Part shown: positions 54,107-62,415 of the stretch, one piece after another | Layout of the letters: each line of letters starts with the position of its first letter | Numbering within the stretch: position 1 is the stretch's first letter | Assembly: GCF_007748195.1 (NCBI RefSeq) | Contig: NZ_CP037920.1 | Span: 1,345,536 to 1,409,535, forward strand | Direction: 5' to 3' | Origin: Gimesia aquarii | Lineage (GTDB): Bacteria > Planctomycetota > Planctomycetia > Planctomycetales > Planctomycetaceae | Length of the DNA: 64,000 bases | Notes under the pieces: generated by a model | Databases searched by the model: none | What the model saw: the letters and a program-made list of their open reading frames with translations, nothing else | Told to the model about the DNA's origin: nothing | Made by a program: the position numbers and the translations under genes

Positions 54107-55189
54107 ATGAGTAATTCTGAAATAAATGAAATGAATATACAAAGTTGTCTGAATGATCTTATGGATCCAGTATTTGAGAAACCTTTATCTTCTTCAGGAT
54201 TTCTGAAAGAAACAACGGTTGGCGATTCCGGTCAGGTTCATGTGCTGATTGAATTGCCTGTTCCTTCTTACCCTTTACAGTCTGAGTTATCCGAGCAGAT
54301 TCAAAGTGCGATTCAAAAACAGTTCCCCGAATGTCAAGATGTAAACGTGGAATATACTACTAATATTAAAGGGAAACAGTCGGGGGGTCGGCTGGGACTT
54401 AATGTGAAAAATATTATTGCCGTGGGGGCTGGCAAAGGAGGCGTTGGCAAAAGCACAGTGGCAGCGAGTTTGGCTTATAGCCTCAAGCAATTTGGTGCTC
54501 GTGTTGGCTTGGTTGATGCTGATGTTTATGGCCCCAGTATCCCACATCTGGTGGGCACAAGCGAAAAGCCAGTGGCGCAGGAGTTTCAAGGAAAAGATGG
54601 CCAGACAATGACTCGTATCGTTCCGGTTGAGGCAAACGGTTTGAAGGTGATGTCGATGGCATTTTTTGTCGAGCCCGATCAAGCTGTCATCTGGCGGGGG
54701 CCAATGTTGCATAAAGCGATCACACAATTTCTGCAGGATACAGAATGGGGAGAACTCGACTATCTTATTATTGATATGCCTCCTGGAACAGGTGATGTCT
54801 CGTTAACATTGTCTCAATTACTTGAATTGGCAGGTGCAGTGATTGTCTGCTCTCCTCAACAAGTGGCTTTGTTGGATGCAGTAAAAGCAGTGCAAATGTT
54901 TCGTCAGGTAAAAATTCCTGTCTTGGGAATCATCGAGAACATGTCTGGTGAGGTATTTGGACAGGGGGGTGCCCAGGCGAAAGGCGAAGAATTAGAAATC
55001 CCCTTCTTGGGAGAGATTCCCATGAATGCGGAAATCCGCATCAAATCTGATTCGGGAAACATTTCTCAATTAGTAGAAGAGGGCTCGGAAGCACAAATTC
55101 ATTTACTCAAGGTTGCAGAAAACGTGGCTATTGAAATTGCCCGCAATCTGATCGCGAATCCCACTCGACCGCCTTTGGAAATTCTCTAG
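54107..55189 (+). CDS. mrp: Mrp/NBP35-family P-loop ATPase, without the CxxC pair
   Basis: This 360-residue protein has an N-terminal MIP18-like (DUF59) domain (residues ~10-85) followed by the ATPase domain with the deviant Walker A AGKGGVGKSTVAASLAYSL, DADVYGPSIPHLVG, IIDMPPGTGDVSL and VCSPQQVALLDAVKAV. Mrp/ApbC proteins carry Fe-S clusters to targets. The usual CxxC after ENMS is missing: here it reads ENMSGEVFGQGGAQ. The sufE-like gene overlaps the stop by one base, supporting an Fe-S role. Confidence 0.93.
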   Translation: MSNSEINEMNIQSCLNDLMDPVFEKPLSSSGFLKETTVGDSGQVHVLIELPVPSYPLQSELSEQIQSAIQKQFPECQDVNVEYTTNIKGKQSGGRLGLNVKNIIAVGAGKGGVGKSTVAASLAYSLKQFGARVGLVDADVYGPSIPHLVGTSEKPVAQEFQGKDGQTMTRIVPVEANGLKVMSMAFFVEPDQAVIWRGPMLHKAITQFLQDTEWGELDYLIIDMPPGTGDVSLTLSQLLELAGAVIVCSPQQVALLDAVKAVQMFRQVKIPVLGIIENMSGEVFGQGGAQAKGEELEIPFLGEIPMNAEIRIKSDSGNISQLVEEGSEAQIHLLKVAENVAIEIARNLIANPTRPPLEIL

Positions 55190-55659
55190 TGCCTCTAAAA
55201 CCAAATTCAACAGCACATAATTCGACAACTAAAATGATTAGCATTGAAGAACTATTAGAAGAATTTAAGCATCTCGCCGATTGGGAAGAGCGTTGCGATT
55301 TTCTGATCGATCTGGGATTTGAACTTCCTGCCATGCCCGATTCAGAAAAAACGGAGGCGAACCGTGTGCATGGATGTCAGAGTATGGTCTGGCTTACCAC
55401 AGATCTAAAACAGGTCGGAGACCAAAAGGTCCTGGAGATTAATGCGGACAGCGATGCATTAATTGTCAAAGGATTAATAGCTGTTCTACTTGCAATTTAT
55501 AATAGTAAAACACCGGAAGAAGTCCTGAACATCGATGTGGAACAGTATTTTTCTGAGTTACAGCTAGATAAATATCTTAGCTCTCAAAGAAAAAATGGTT
55601 TATTTGGGATGGTTGAGCGAGTTCAGCAGGAAGCAAAAACGCTGTCTGGTCAAACTTAA
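55189..55659 (+). CDS. sufE: SufE-family sulfur acceptor
   Basis: This 156-residue protein starts at a GTG that overlaps the mrp stop (TAGTG), so it is translationally coupled. An ATG at 55234 (MISIEELLEEF) is the start expected from the family and gives 141 residues. Features are HLADWEERCDFLIDLG, and the catalytic Cys in HGCQSMVWL. SufE accepts sulfur from SufS, whose gene lies at 45958-47193. Confidence 0.93.
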   Translation: MPLKPNSTAHNSTTKMISIEELLEEFKHLADWEERCDFLIDLGFELPAMPDSEKTEANRVHGCQSMVWLTTDLKQVGDQKVLEINADSDALIVKGLIAVLLAIYNSKTPEEVLNIDVEQYFSELQLDKYLSSQRKNGLFGMVERVQQEAKTLSGQT

Positions 55660-55700
55660 TAATCTACTATCTCGTCAGGAATTCAGTACGTGGTCTGTGA

Positions 55701-57062
55701 TTAATCATCGACAACGTTCTTTCCTGGAAGTGGGATCGCTTCAAAGTGGAAATCAATGGGAGCTGAAGTAATCAGGGTTGGAGCCAGATAAGTGAATTGG
55801 TAACTTGTCTCTGCTTGCGGTAAATCAGTAAATTGATAGAGCACGCTAATCTTTCCCGTGCTTTCCAAAGTGGTTTGAGATGATCCGTTCAACCAATACT
55901 TTTTACCTTGCGGGTTCTGTAGAAATGCTCGATTGTGGTAAATCCATGTTCGATGTGATTCGAAAGCAGGGCCACTATAGTCATAGCTCAAAGCTATGCG
56001 AATATTCAGATTCTGTTTGAAATCATGTTTCATTTTCTCTGCATCAATCAATTCGACTGAAATATTTCCCCGTCGGCGAAGTGCTCCCTTTGATCGCGAA
56101 AGATGATCAAAGGTAATTGGTAGAGTTTCAGCCGCCAGTTCCATTTTTAGCCGTCCCTGAAACTCAATGGTCTTTGGAAGTTGATTGCGATCCAAGATCC
56201 ATTGCATCGAAAATTTTAAATTCTTACCCCCTTCTCCCAGAGGAAGCTCATATTTCGCGTAGGGATTAAAAGGGAGAAGCTTGTGTGTCTTGTTCCCTTT
56301 TGCCTCTAATTCACTAGATGAGTAACTCAGAAATAAAGGTCTTAAACGTGGTTCAACCTGAATCAAAAATGTGGTCCGTAAGAGTTCTCGGCTTTTGCTG
56401 CCTACGAGAGGTCGTCTGAGAAACTTTTCGATCTCAATCCGAAAAGGTCCGCTGTAGCAGACATAAGTGGTTTCTGCTAATGGGTTCTGCTGATTCTGGC
56501 GAATCTGATTGAATTCCAAATGTCCATTCGAACTATTAATTTGATAAGCCAGGTGTCGTTTTCGAGAGAGATCATCAATGGCTTTCCAGAAGGGACGGTC
56601 GACAAAATTGACGTCGATCTTAGCTTTTAATAGAGCCTTCGATAAATTCGCCGTATCAAGCAGGTTCCCGGTTTGCTCAGTGATTTTTATGAAAATCATA
56701 TGAAGCGAGTGTTTGCCTCTCAAATTAACAGTTGAGGCCTTAATGGAATCTTTTGCGACCCGCTTTTCAATCTGCTTTCGTATGCGTTGGAGGGTGTCTC
56801 GAACAGAATTACTCGAGACGAGTTCTGGTGGGGGCAGTAAAGACAGAACAGGTTTTCCCAACGAGACTAACTCTATTTCAGCTTGTTGTCGAACAACACG
56901 CTGATTCGAATCCAGCTTTTTGATGAGTTTAGCAATCTGCTGCTTCATCTGAGCTTTTTTTGTTATTTCTGGTTTCTGGTCAAAAGCGTTTGATTCCGCC
57001 ATCATCCAAAAACATGTCAGATAAAAAAAAGGAATTCCAAAATGAAGCCAGGTACGCCACAC
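55701..57062 (-). CDS. Secreted hypothetical protein, possibly with an STN-like domain
   Basis: This 453-residue protein has an N-terminal signal (LHFGIPFFYLTCFWMMAESNA). A helical charged region (about 35-105) is followed by residues ~115-185 (HSLHMIFIKITEQTGNLLD, VNFVDRPFWKAIDDLSRK, LAYQINSSNGHLEF), which resemble the small secretin/TonB short N-terminal (STN) fold. The rest is beta-rich. No catalytic motif is visible; a periplasmic or surface role is likely. Confidence 0.75.
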   Translation of the reverse strand: MWRTWLHFGIPFFYLTCFWMMAESNAFDQKPEITKKAQMKQQIAKLIKKLDSNQRVVRQQAEIELVSLGKPVLSLLPPPELVSSNSVRDTLQRIRKQIEKRVAKDSIKASTVNLRGKHSLHMIFIKITEQTGNLLDTANLSKALLKAKIDVNFVDRPFWKAIDDLSRKRHLAYQINSSNGHLEFNQIRQNQQNPLAETTYVCYSGPFRIEIEKFLRRPLVGSKSRELLRTTFLIQVEPRLRPLFLSYSSSELEAKGNKTHKLLPFNPYAKYELPLGEGGKNLKFSMQWILDRNQLPKTIEFQGRLKMELAAETLPITFDHLSRSKGALRRRGNISVELIDAEKMKHDFKQNLNIRIALSYDYSGPAFESHRTWIYHNRAFLQNPQGKKYWLNGSSQTTLESTGKISVLYQFTDLPQAETSYQFTYLAPTLITSAPIDFHFEAIPLPGKNVVDD

Positions 57063-57334
57063 AAGAAGGTTTCCATCTCAAGTAGATAGATTTGAATTAA
57101 GCTCCCTGAAGAAGCACTATAATATTGTAGCCGATTCGTATGCCATGAAAACACCAGGAAGATCAGGTAATACAATTAGTGTATTCATTATAATTGATAC
57201 TGCTATTTCAATACTTGCTTCTTAACGCTCTGATTTGATGCAGATATTGTTTTATCGAATCCCCTTCTAAAACGGGTATTACACTTATCATTAGAGAGAA
57301 CTCACAAATCTGTTTTCTACTAAAGGTCTTCTGG

Positions 57335-58519
57335 ATGTTAACCTGCTTTCGTATCATTCCACTCTGTTTTCTGGGAGCGAGCCTCTTTTTCTTTTCAGGC
57401 GTAACTGCGCTGGCTAAGCCCCCTTCTCTTATCGAGATGAAAACCAAAAACGATACATTCATTGGGAAATCAATTGCCCATAATCATGATATCAGTTGGA
57501 TGGTCGATCAGACCGGCAAGTTATCTGAGGTTGCATTAAAGGATGTCACTTCGTTCCGACGAGTCTCTTCTGAATTTCAAAGACTACCGTTAAATAAAAT
57601 GAAGCTACGGTTACAGGAAGAGTTTGGCCCCTTTTTTGAAGTCATCTCAACTCGACATTATCTGATTTGTGCACCAAGAGGAAAGGCGAAAGCCTATGGT
57701 GGGATATTTGAAGAATTGTATCAATCGTTTTCACATTATTTTGCCTTGCGTGGATATCAGGTAAAAACTCCTGAGTTTTTGATGGTGACGGTAATTTTTC
57801 CAGATCAGGATCAGTTTTTCAAATATTGCAAGAAGGACCATGTCAGAACTGGGCAAGGTCTGCTGGGGTATTACCATCCACACACGAATCGGACTGCTCT
57901 CTTCGATCGAAGGACTGCATCAAAATCTGCCGGCCTTCAAGAGCATCAAGATGAAAACGAATCAATTTATTCGCGAGTTTCGAATAATGGTAAAAATATT
58001 ACGGAAGCGTTACGAGATACAATTATCCACGAAGCCACGCATCAAGTCGCATTTAATACAGGCTTGCACTCACGGGTTGGTGATAATCCCCGCTGGGTTG
58101 TGGAAGGTTTAGCGACGACATTTGAGTCAGATGAACTGCGGTCTCATACGGGTGGTCGTGCCAAATCGATCTCGCGCGTGAATCGAGATCGACTTTTGTG
58201 GTTTACAAATTATGCACAAAAACGTCGTAAAAAAGATTCACTTCGATCATTCATTCGAGAAGACGCTTTATTTCATTCAGCGACATTTGACGCTTACGCA
58301 GAAGCATGGGCATTGACCTTTTATCTGGTGGAAACACGACCTGCTCGGTATGCACGTTACCTGAAGCAGATCTCACAACGTGATCCACTGAAAAAATACA
58401 CACCTGAAGCCAGAGAGAAAGATTTCAAAAACGTATTTAAAACGAATCTTCAAGCTCTGGAAGTCGACTATCTGAAATTCATGGATCAGTTAGCTCAAGA
58501 TCTAATTAAGCAGAATTAA
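57335..58519 (+). CDS. DUF1570-like secreted HExxH protein
   Basis: This 394-residue protein has a signal peptide (IIPLCFLGASLFFFSGVTALA). The N-terminal part resembles an SHD1-type small beta domain; the main part contains YLICAPRG, LGYYHPHTNRTALFD, then IIHEATHQVAFNTGLHSR at 230-247 and WVVEGLATTFES at 254-265: HExxH with downstream Glu, the DUF1570 layout. It is convergent with the pseudo-MreB gene; both use the shared TTAA for their stop codons. Confidence 0.87.
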   Translation: MLTCFRIIPLCFLGASLFFFSGVTALAKPPSLIEMKTKNDTFIGKSIAHNHDISWMVDQTGKLSEVALKDVTSFRRVSSEFQRLPLNKMKLRLQEEFGPFFEVISTRHYLICAPRGKAKAYGGIFEELYQSFSHYFALRGYQVKTPEFLMVTVIFPDQDQFFKYCKKDHVRTGQGLLGYYHPHTNRTALFDRRTASKSAGLQEHQDENESIYSRVSNNGKNITEALRDTIIHEATHQVAFNTGLHSRVGDNPRWVVEGLATTFESDELRSHTGGRAKSISRVNRDRLLWFTNYAQKRRKKDSLRSFIREDALFHSATFDAYAEAWALTFYLVETRPARYARYLKQISQRDPLKKYTPEAREKDFKNVFKTNLQALEVDYLKFMDQLAQDLIKQN

Positions 58520-59538
58520 GCAGCCGGTCTTACTAAATCCTGTTCCATCGCAGATACAACCAATGCACCACGGGCGATCGAAAGTTGTTCGTCTTGAACA
58601 TGAGTTACCTGTTGAGAATCAAATCGAACTTGTCTGTTAGATAGATTGTGTACCAGGAATTCTCCGAACCCTTCAATGTGAGATAACTCACCCAGATAGA
58701 CGATGGGAAGTTTCTCAAGCGTGGTAAGATAGTGTTGCATTGCTTCCATTTGTAAGACGAAATGATCTAACAGGCTGTCGAGTAGTGACTCATACCAGCT
58801 GGCGATCACGGAGTGATTAGTAAGAAAAGGGCTGATATTAATTCCCGGGTTGCGTCGTTTCAGTTTGGCTTTCTCTGTATCTGGAACCTGCTGACCTTCT
58901 GAATTTGTGGTAAACAGTTTTAAGGAATTAGCCAGTTGCTCATCCATCCATTCACTCCCATAGGGAGCCGAATGCTGGATCACCATTCGGCTTTGATGAA
59001 TTAAGCCAATTTCTGAGTGAGAGTGGCCGAGGTAGACTGCATATCCTGACAATCGCGAAATGGCAGGAAACGCGGATAAGCCTGCCGCTAATGAAATACT
59101 CGTTGCTAACGGAGTATAACCTTGTAATGTAATCAATTGAGAGACCAGCTTATTTAAAGATGAAGTCGCATCAGTCCCTGGCGTCATGAAGGAACAATAC
59201 TCACCAGTTTTTTTTGATTTGGGAAGGATTGATTGGATCAAGGTTGAGAGTAACTGTCGGTGGACAGGGTCGTTTAAAACCAACTCTCCTTTCGAAAAAA
59301 GAGGATATAAAGGCAAATTCGAAAATCGTGCAATTTGGCACGCTCTCTCTCCTGGAATAATCAAACTGTCTTCACAACAAAGAAAAGGGGTTGTGAGTTT
59401 TCGTAGAAAGAAACGGTTTTCTTTCGTATCTTCCATGATGGTATATGCGGTATCAATCGATCGGCTCGTTAATTTTTGGTTGGAATCGTTTTGTAATGTT
59501 CTGAGGCTGTTTGAGCCAATATGCAATGAAGTGCTCAT
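58516..59538 (-). CDS. Degenerate MreB/actin-fold protein, coupled to the SLBB gene
   Basis: This 340-residue protein follows MreB order along its length. Residues 6-12 (HIGSNSL) stand where MreB has DLGTANTL; 169-180 (YLGHSHSEIGLI) stand where MreB has VDIGGGTTEVAV; 194-200 (GSEWMDE) match GGDxMDE; about 283-300 (PIVYLGELSHIEGFGEFL) match the adenosine-binding LxGGGAxLxGL. Acidic and Gly residues for nucleotide and metal are lost, so ATPase activity is doubtful. Its start overlaps the SLBB gene stop by four bases (ATGA). The MreB relationship is my reading of motifs, not a search result. Confidence 0.78.
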   Translation of the reverse strand: MSTSLHIGSNSLRTLQNDSNQKLTSRSIDTAYTIMEDTKENRFFLRKLTTPFLCCEDSLIIPGERACQIARFSNLPLYPLFSKGELVLNDPVHRQLLSTLIQSILPKSKKTGEYCSFMTPGTDATSSLNKLVSQLITLQGYTPLATSISLAAGLSAFPAISRLSGYAVYLGHSHSEIGLIHQSRMVIQHSAPYGSEWMDEQLANSLKLFTTNSEGQQVPDTEKAKLKRRNPGINISPFLTNHSVIASWYESLLDSLLDHFVLQMEAMQHYLTTLEKLPIVYLGELSHIEGFGEFLVHNLSNRQVRFDSQQVTHVQDEQLSIARGALVVSAMEQDLVRPAA

Positions 59539-61328
59539 TTTTGGATCACTCCCTGCATTGCCTGTAACACTCGATCGAGTATCCCGGATGTATCGTTTGC
59601 TTTTTCAGATGGCTGATGATTCGAAGTGACTGAACGAGAACTCTTTTTAGAATCCCTATTTTCTTCAGGAGATTTTGAAGCTTCCGGATGAGGCCTGTCA
59701 AATCGAAACGCAGGTGTTTTCAATGTTTTTTCTGCTCGCTCTGAACGCGGTTTTGCTGAGACCGCATTTGTTGCTTCAGCGTTCACTGGGATCTTTGATC
59801 CACGGTCTGTTTGTTTGTTGAAATGAGGGCCTTTGAGTATTTCTCGTTGATCGATACGTGCGGATCTGGTTTGGTGACGTCCATAAATAAAGTTGTCGGT
59901 CGGAATCTGAGGTGTTTCTTCAATGACGGGGATGTTATTTTCCAGGATTTGTTCCAGAAGAGATTTTTCCGGTAATGGAGGTAGTGATTCCCAATTTGCA
60001 ACGAGAGCTACTTCTGACTCAGGGGACATTGTTGTTTGCTGCTGACCATCTTTTAGTGTATCACGTTTTGCTTTGGTTTTTTTATGGTAGAATCTCCAGC
60101 CCATAACACCAGCAAATGTCAGTAAGAGATATACGCTCCAATGAGACCAGAACGAAGAGCCAGCCTTCGATTCTGCCTCTTCAAGTTTGATTAAATCATT
60201 CTCCGATAGAACCTGGATTGCTTCGGCAGGAGGAGCGGGTGCCGCCTTTAAATGCATTTCAGGAACAGTAGGGGTGGCAGTGAGTTCTTTGTCCTGTTGG
60301 TTTGATTGATCTTTTGGCTCTTGGCCCCTGTTTTCAACGTGCGTAACTTTCGGTTTGGTATCCAAGTCCAGATTCGCAGTTGTTTGTTGTAGTAGGGGAC
60401 CATTGAGTTGGAGCTGCTTATCTTCTAAATCAAGACGAGGTTCTTCTGTAGCACCCGGGATATTTTCTGGATGAGCTACTCCTTGAAACGTTTCCTGAAT
60501 GTCTTTCTTCACGGGGGGCACTTGTTGAAAACGAGATGTCTCCAAAGGCAATGATACAGGAGCATTCATCTCTGCTGGAGATGCGAGAACATTAAATTCT
60601 TCTGCGTGTAACTGTAAAGGGGCTGGTAGGGATTTGGGTACCAACGAGAGATCGAGGCTCTGTTTGGCATTCAAAACGAGTACCGTGCCTGTATCCAGTT
60701 TGGTTGTCAGCTTATTTGTTGTGAAAGCAGCTTTGTGTCTGCCCCGATGAGGTGGAATCACTTTAATGGTTCGCGCGATTTGTGGGTACTTTTCTATCGG
60801 TTGATTCAAACAGCGCAAGATGCTAGCTAGATCAGCTATTTCTGGTTGCAGACCAAATACGATCGGACGGTTTAATAAGTTGATTATGGCAACTTGAATC
60901 AGTTCAGGTGATCCTTGTTGTTGATTTCTTTGATTGTAGTTCCACTGTTGGTTTGAGACATCATCAATCACTCTGGCAGATGATTTCATAGCAAGCAGCA
61001 CATCACCATTCATCAGTGGAAACTCTTGATCTGCTGAGTAAAAGAGATTCTGGCTGATGCGTCCACCGCGAATAATACGAATGATACCCGATGATTTTGC
61101 GGTCAATCCGCCTGCTCTGGAGATCACTTTATTCAATTGCAGGTCTTGGTCGGCAACTTCATATGCAGCACAATGTGCAAATTCACCTAGTAGTCCAATC
61201 ACCGCGGTCTGCTTCTGTGGTTGTCCGTCGATTTCATGGAATTCAGTTTGCGCATTAATGACACTCAATGATCCAGAACAGAGGATCATGATCGAAAACA
61301 TAAAACAAAATACGCGCCAGCAGAACAT
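59535..61328 (-). CDS. Bitopic membrane protein with SLBB-like periplasmic domains
   Basis: This 597-residue protein has a signal peptide (MFSIMILCSGSLSVINA). Residues ~40-115 (TAVIGLLGEFAHCAAYEVAD, LNKVISRAGGLTAKSSGIIRIIRGG, LMNGDVLLAM) match the SLBB/beta-grasp domain of polysaccharide export proteins; ~145-222 looks like a second copy. A long Pro/Gln-rich linker follows, then one membrane helix at about 396-413, a basic stop-transfer (HKKTKAKRD), a disordered cytoplasmic tail, and a C-terminal helix (SGILDRVLQAMQGVIQ). The overlap with the pseudo-MreB gene suggests that the two products work together at the membrane. Confidence 0.8.
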   Translation of the reverse strand: MFCWRVFCFMFSIMILCSGSLSVINAQTEFHEIDGQPQKQTAVIGLLGEFAHCAAYEVADQDLQLNKVISRAGGLTAKSSGIIRIIRGGRISQNLFYSADQEFPLMNGDVLLAMKSSARVIDDVSNQQWNYNQRNQQQGSPELIQVAIINLLNRPIVFGLQPEIADLASILRCLNQPIEKYPQIARTIKVIPPHRGRHKAAFTTNKLTTKLDTGTVLVLNAKQSLDLSLVPKSLPAPLQLHAEEFNVLASPAEMNAPVSLPLETSRFQQVPPVKKDIQETFQGVAHPENIPGATEEPRLDLEDKQLQLNGPLLQQTTANLDLDTKPKVTHVENRGQEPKDQSNQQDKELTATPTVPEMHLKAAPAPPAEAIQVLSENDLIKLEEAESKAGSSFWSHWSVYLLLTFAGVMGWRFYHKKTKAKRDTLKDGQQQTTMSPESEVALVANWESLPPLPEKSLLEQILENNIPVIEETPQIPTDNFIYGRHQTRSARIDQREILKGPHFNKQTDRGSKIPVNAEATNAVSAKPRSERAEKTLKTPAFRFDRPHPEASKSPEENRDSKKSSRSVTSNHQPSEKANDTSGILDRVLQAMQGVIQK

Positions 61329-61606
61329 CTAGCCTTCCTTATGGCAATTTGACAAAGGTAGAAGGGCATCGAGGAGAGTCCGTATAATCAGTAAAATCGG
61401 CATAATCTGAGTTCAAGCATCACCCAAAGTATCGGAATTCAGGGAAAACCTATGATTCAGAGAGAGCCCACGAAAAAGTGGTAAGTATTTATCTATAAAA
61501 GGCTTGAAATTATCATCAGAATAGAGCGGGGGTATTTATTCCAAGTGATTTGTGATGTTGATAGGATAAAGACATAAATGAAGCGCATGTGCGTTTTTAA
61601 ATCGTA

Positions 61607-61623
61607 ATTATGCATTTCATAAT
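61607..61623. promoter_or_regulatory. Inverted repeat upstream of the DtxR-family gene
   Basis: ATTATG, five bases, CATAAT is a perfect repeat 37 bases before the regulator start, a position suited to self-repression. A second short repeat (CCCT/AGGG) lies at 61633-61648. The rest of 61329-61659 is an AT-rich spacer without a gene. Confidence 0.45.
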
Positions 61624-61659
61624 CAAATAAGCCCCTATTATAAAAGGGTTTATAGTTTG

Positions 61660-62355
61660 ATGAGGCAGGATGATTTTGTGAATGTCACTAGTTTAACCGT
61701 TGAGAATTATTTGAAGGCAATATTACAGATTAGCCTCCAATCAAACTCAGAATGGATCAGTACCGGTGAGTTAGCCAAATATATGGATGTGGCCCCCGGA
61801 ACGGTGACTAGTATGCTTAAAACCTTGAAGCATTCTGATCACGTTGAGTATCGTCCTTATGAGGGAGCCTGTTTAACGGAGAGCGGCAAACAGATGGCGA
61901 TCCGTGTGCTTCGACGACATCGGTTAATAGAACTGTTCCTTGCTCAGACACTTAAACTTTCCTGGGATCAGGTTCATTCTGAAGCAGAGAATATGGAGCA
62001 TGCCGTCAGTGATTTTCTTGTAGATCGTATTGATGAGTATCTTGAATTTCCCGAGACCGATCCACACGGTGATCCGATTCCATCCATTGATGGGCAGATG
62101 CGGCGTGCTTATCCCAACCTGACGAATTTATCTGATTGCCAAATCGGAATCCCGATCAAAATCGTTCAGGTGACTGATCAAGAAACAGAATTTTTGCGGT
62201 TTCTATCCCGATCAGGCTTAACCATTGGTTCTCAAGGCAGCGTCACTGAAAAAAATGTGGAAGCTGGAATTGTTGTCTCGGAATGGAATGGTCAAGTCAT
62301 TTCAATGGGTGTGCATGTTGCCGAGAATGTTCGAGTCGTGCCTGTGAATAACTAA
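61660..62355 (+). CDS. DtxR/MntR-family metal-dependent regulator
   Basis: This protein is 231 residues from the ATG at 61660. The N-terminal winged helix is SLTVENYLKAILQISL, TGELAKYMDVAPGTVTSMLKTL and VEYRPYEGACLTESG, followed by the metal-binding/dimer region (RRHRLIELFLAQTL, SEAENMEHAVSDFLVDRID, HGDPIP), and a C-terminal SH3/FeoA-like domain (about 160-231). Such proteins repress Mn or Fe uptake genes when metal-loaded. No transporter is adjacent. The promoter region has an inverted repeat that may be its own operator. Confidence 0.92.
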   Translation: MRQDDFVNVTSLTVENYLKAILQISLQSNSEWISTGELAKYMDVAPGTVTSMLKTLKHSDHVEYRPYEGACLTESGKQMAIRVLRRHRLIELFLAQTLKLSWDQVHSEAENMEHAVSDFLVDRIDEYLEFPETDPHGDPIPSIDGQMRRAYPNLTNLSDCQIGIPIKIVQVTDQETEFLRFLSRSGLTIGSQGSVTEKNVEAGIVVSEWNGQVISMGVHVAENVRVVPVNN

Positions 62356-62394
62356 TTATGCCTCATATAAGAGGGATTTTTGATTTACCATAAC

Positions 62395-62412
62395 GGAGTT
62401 TGAGGAAACTCC
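62395..62412 (+). promoter_or_regulatory. Hairpin with the ribosome site in its loop, just before purB
   Basis: GGAGTTT-GAGG-AAACTCC forms a seven-pair stem ending four bases before the GTG at 62416; the likely Shine-Dalgarno GAGG lies in the loop. It could modulate initiation. Confidence 0.45.
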
Positions 62413-62415
62413 TCC

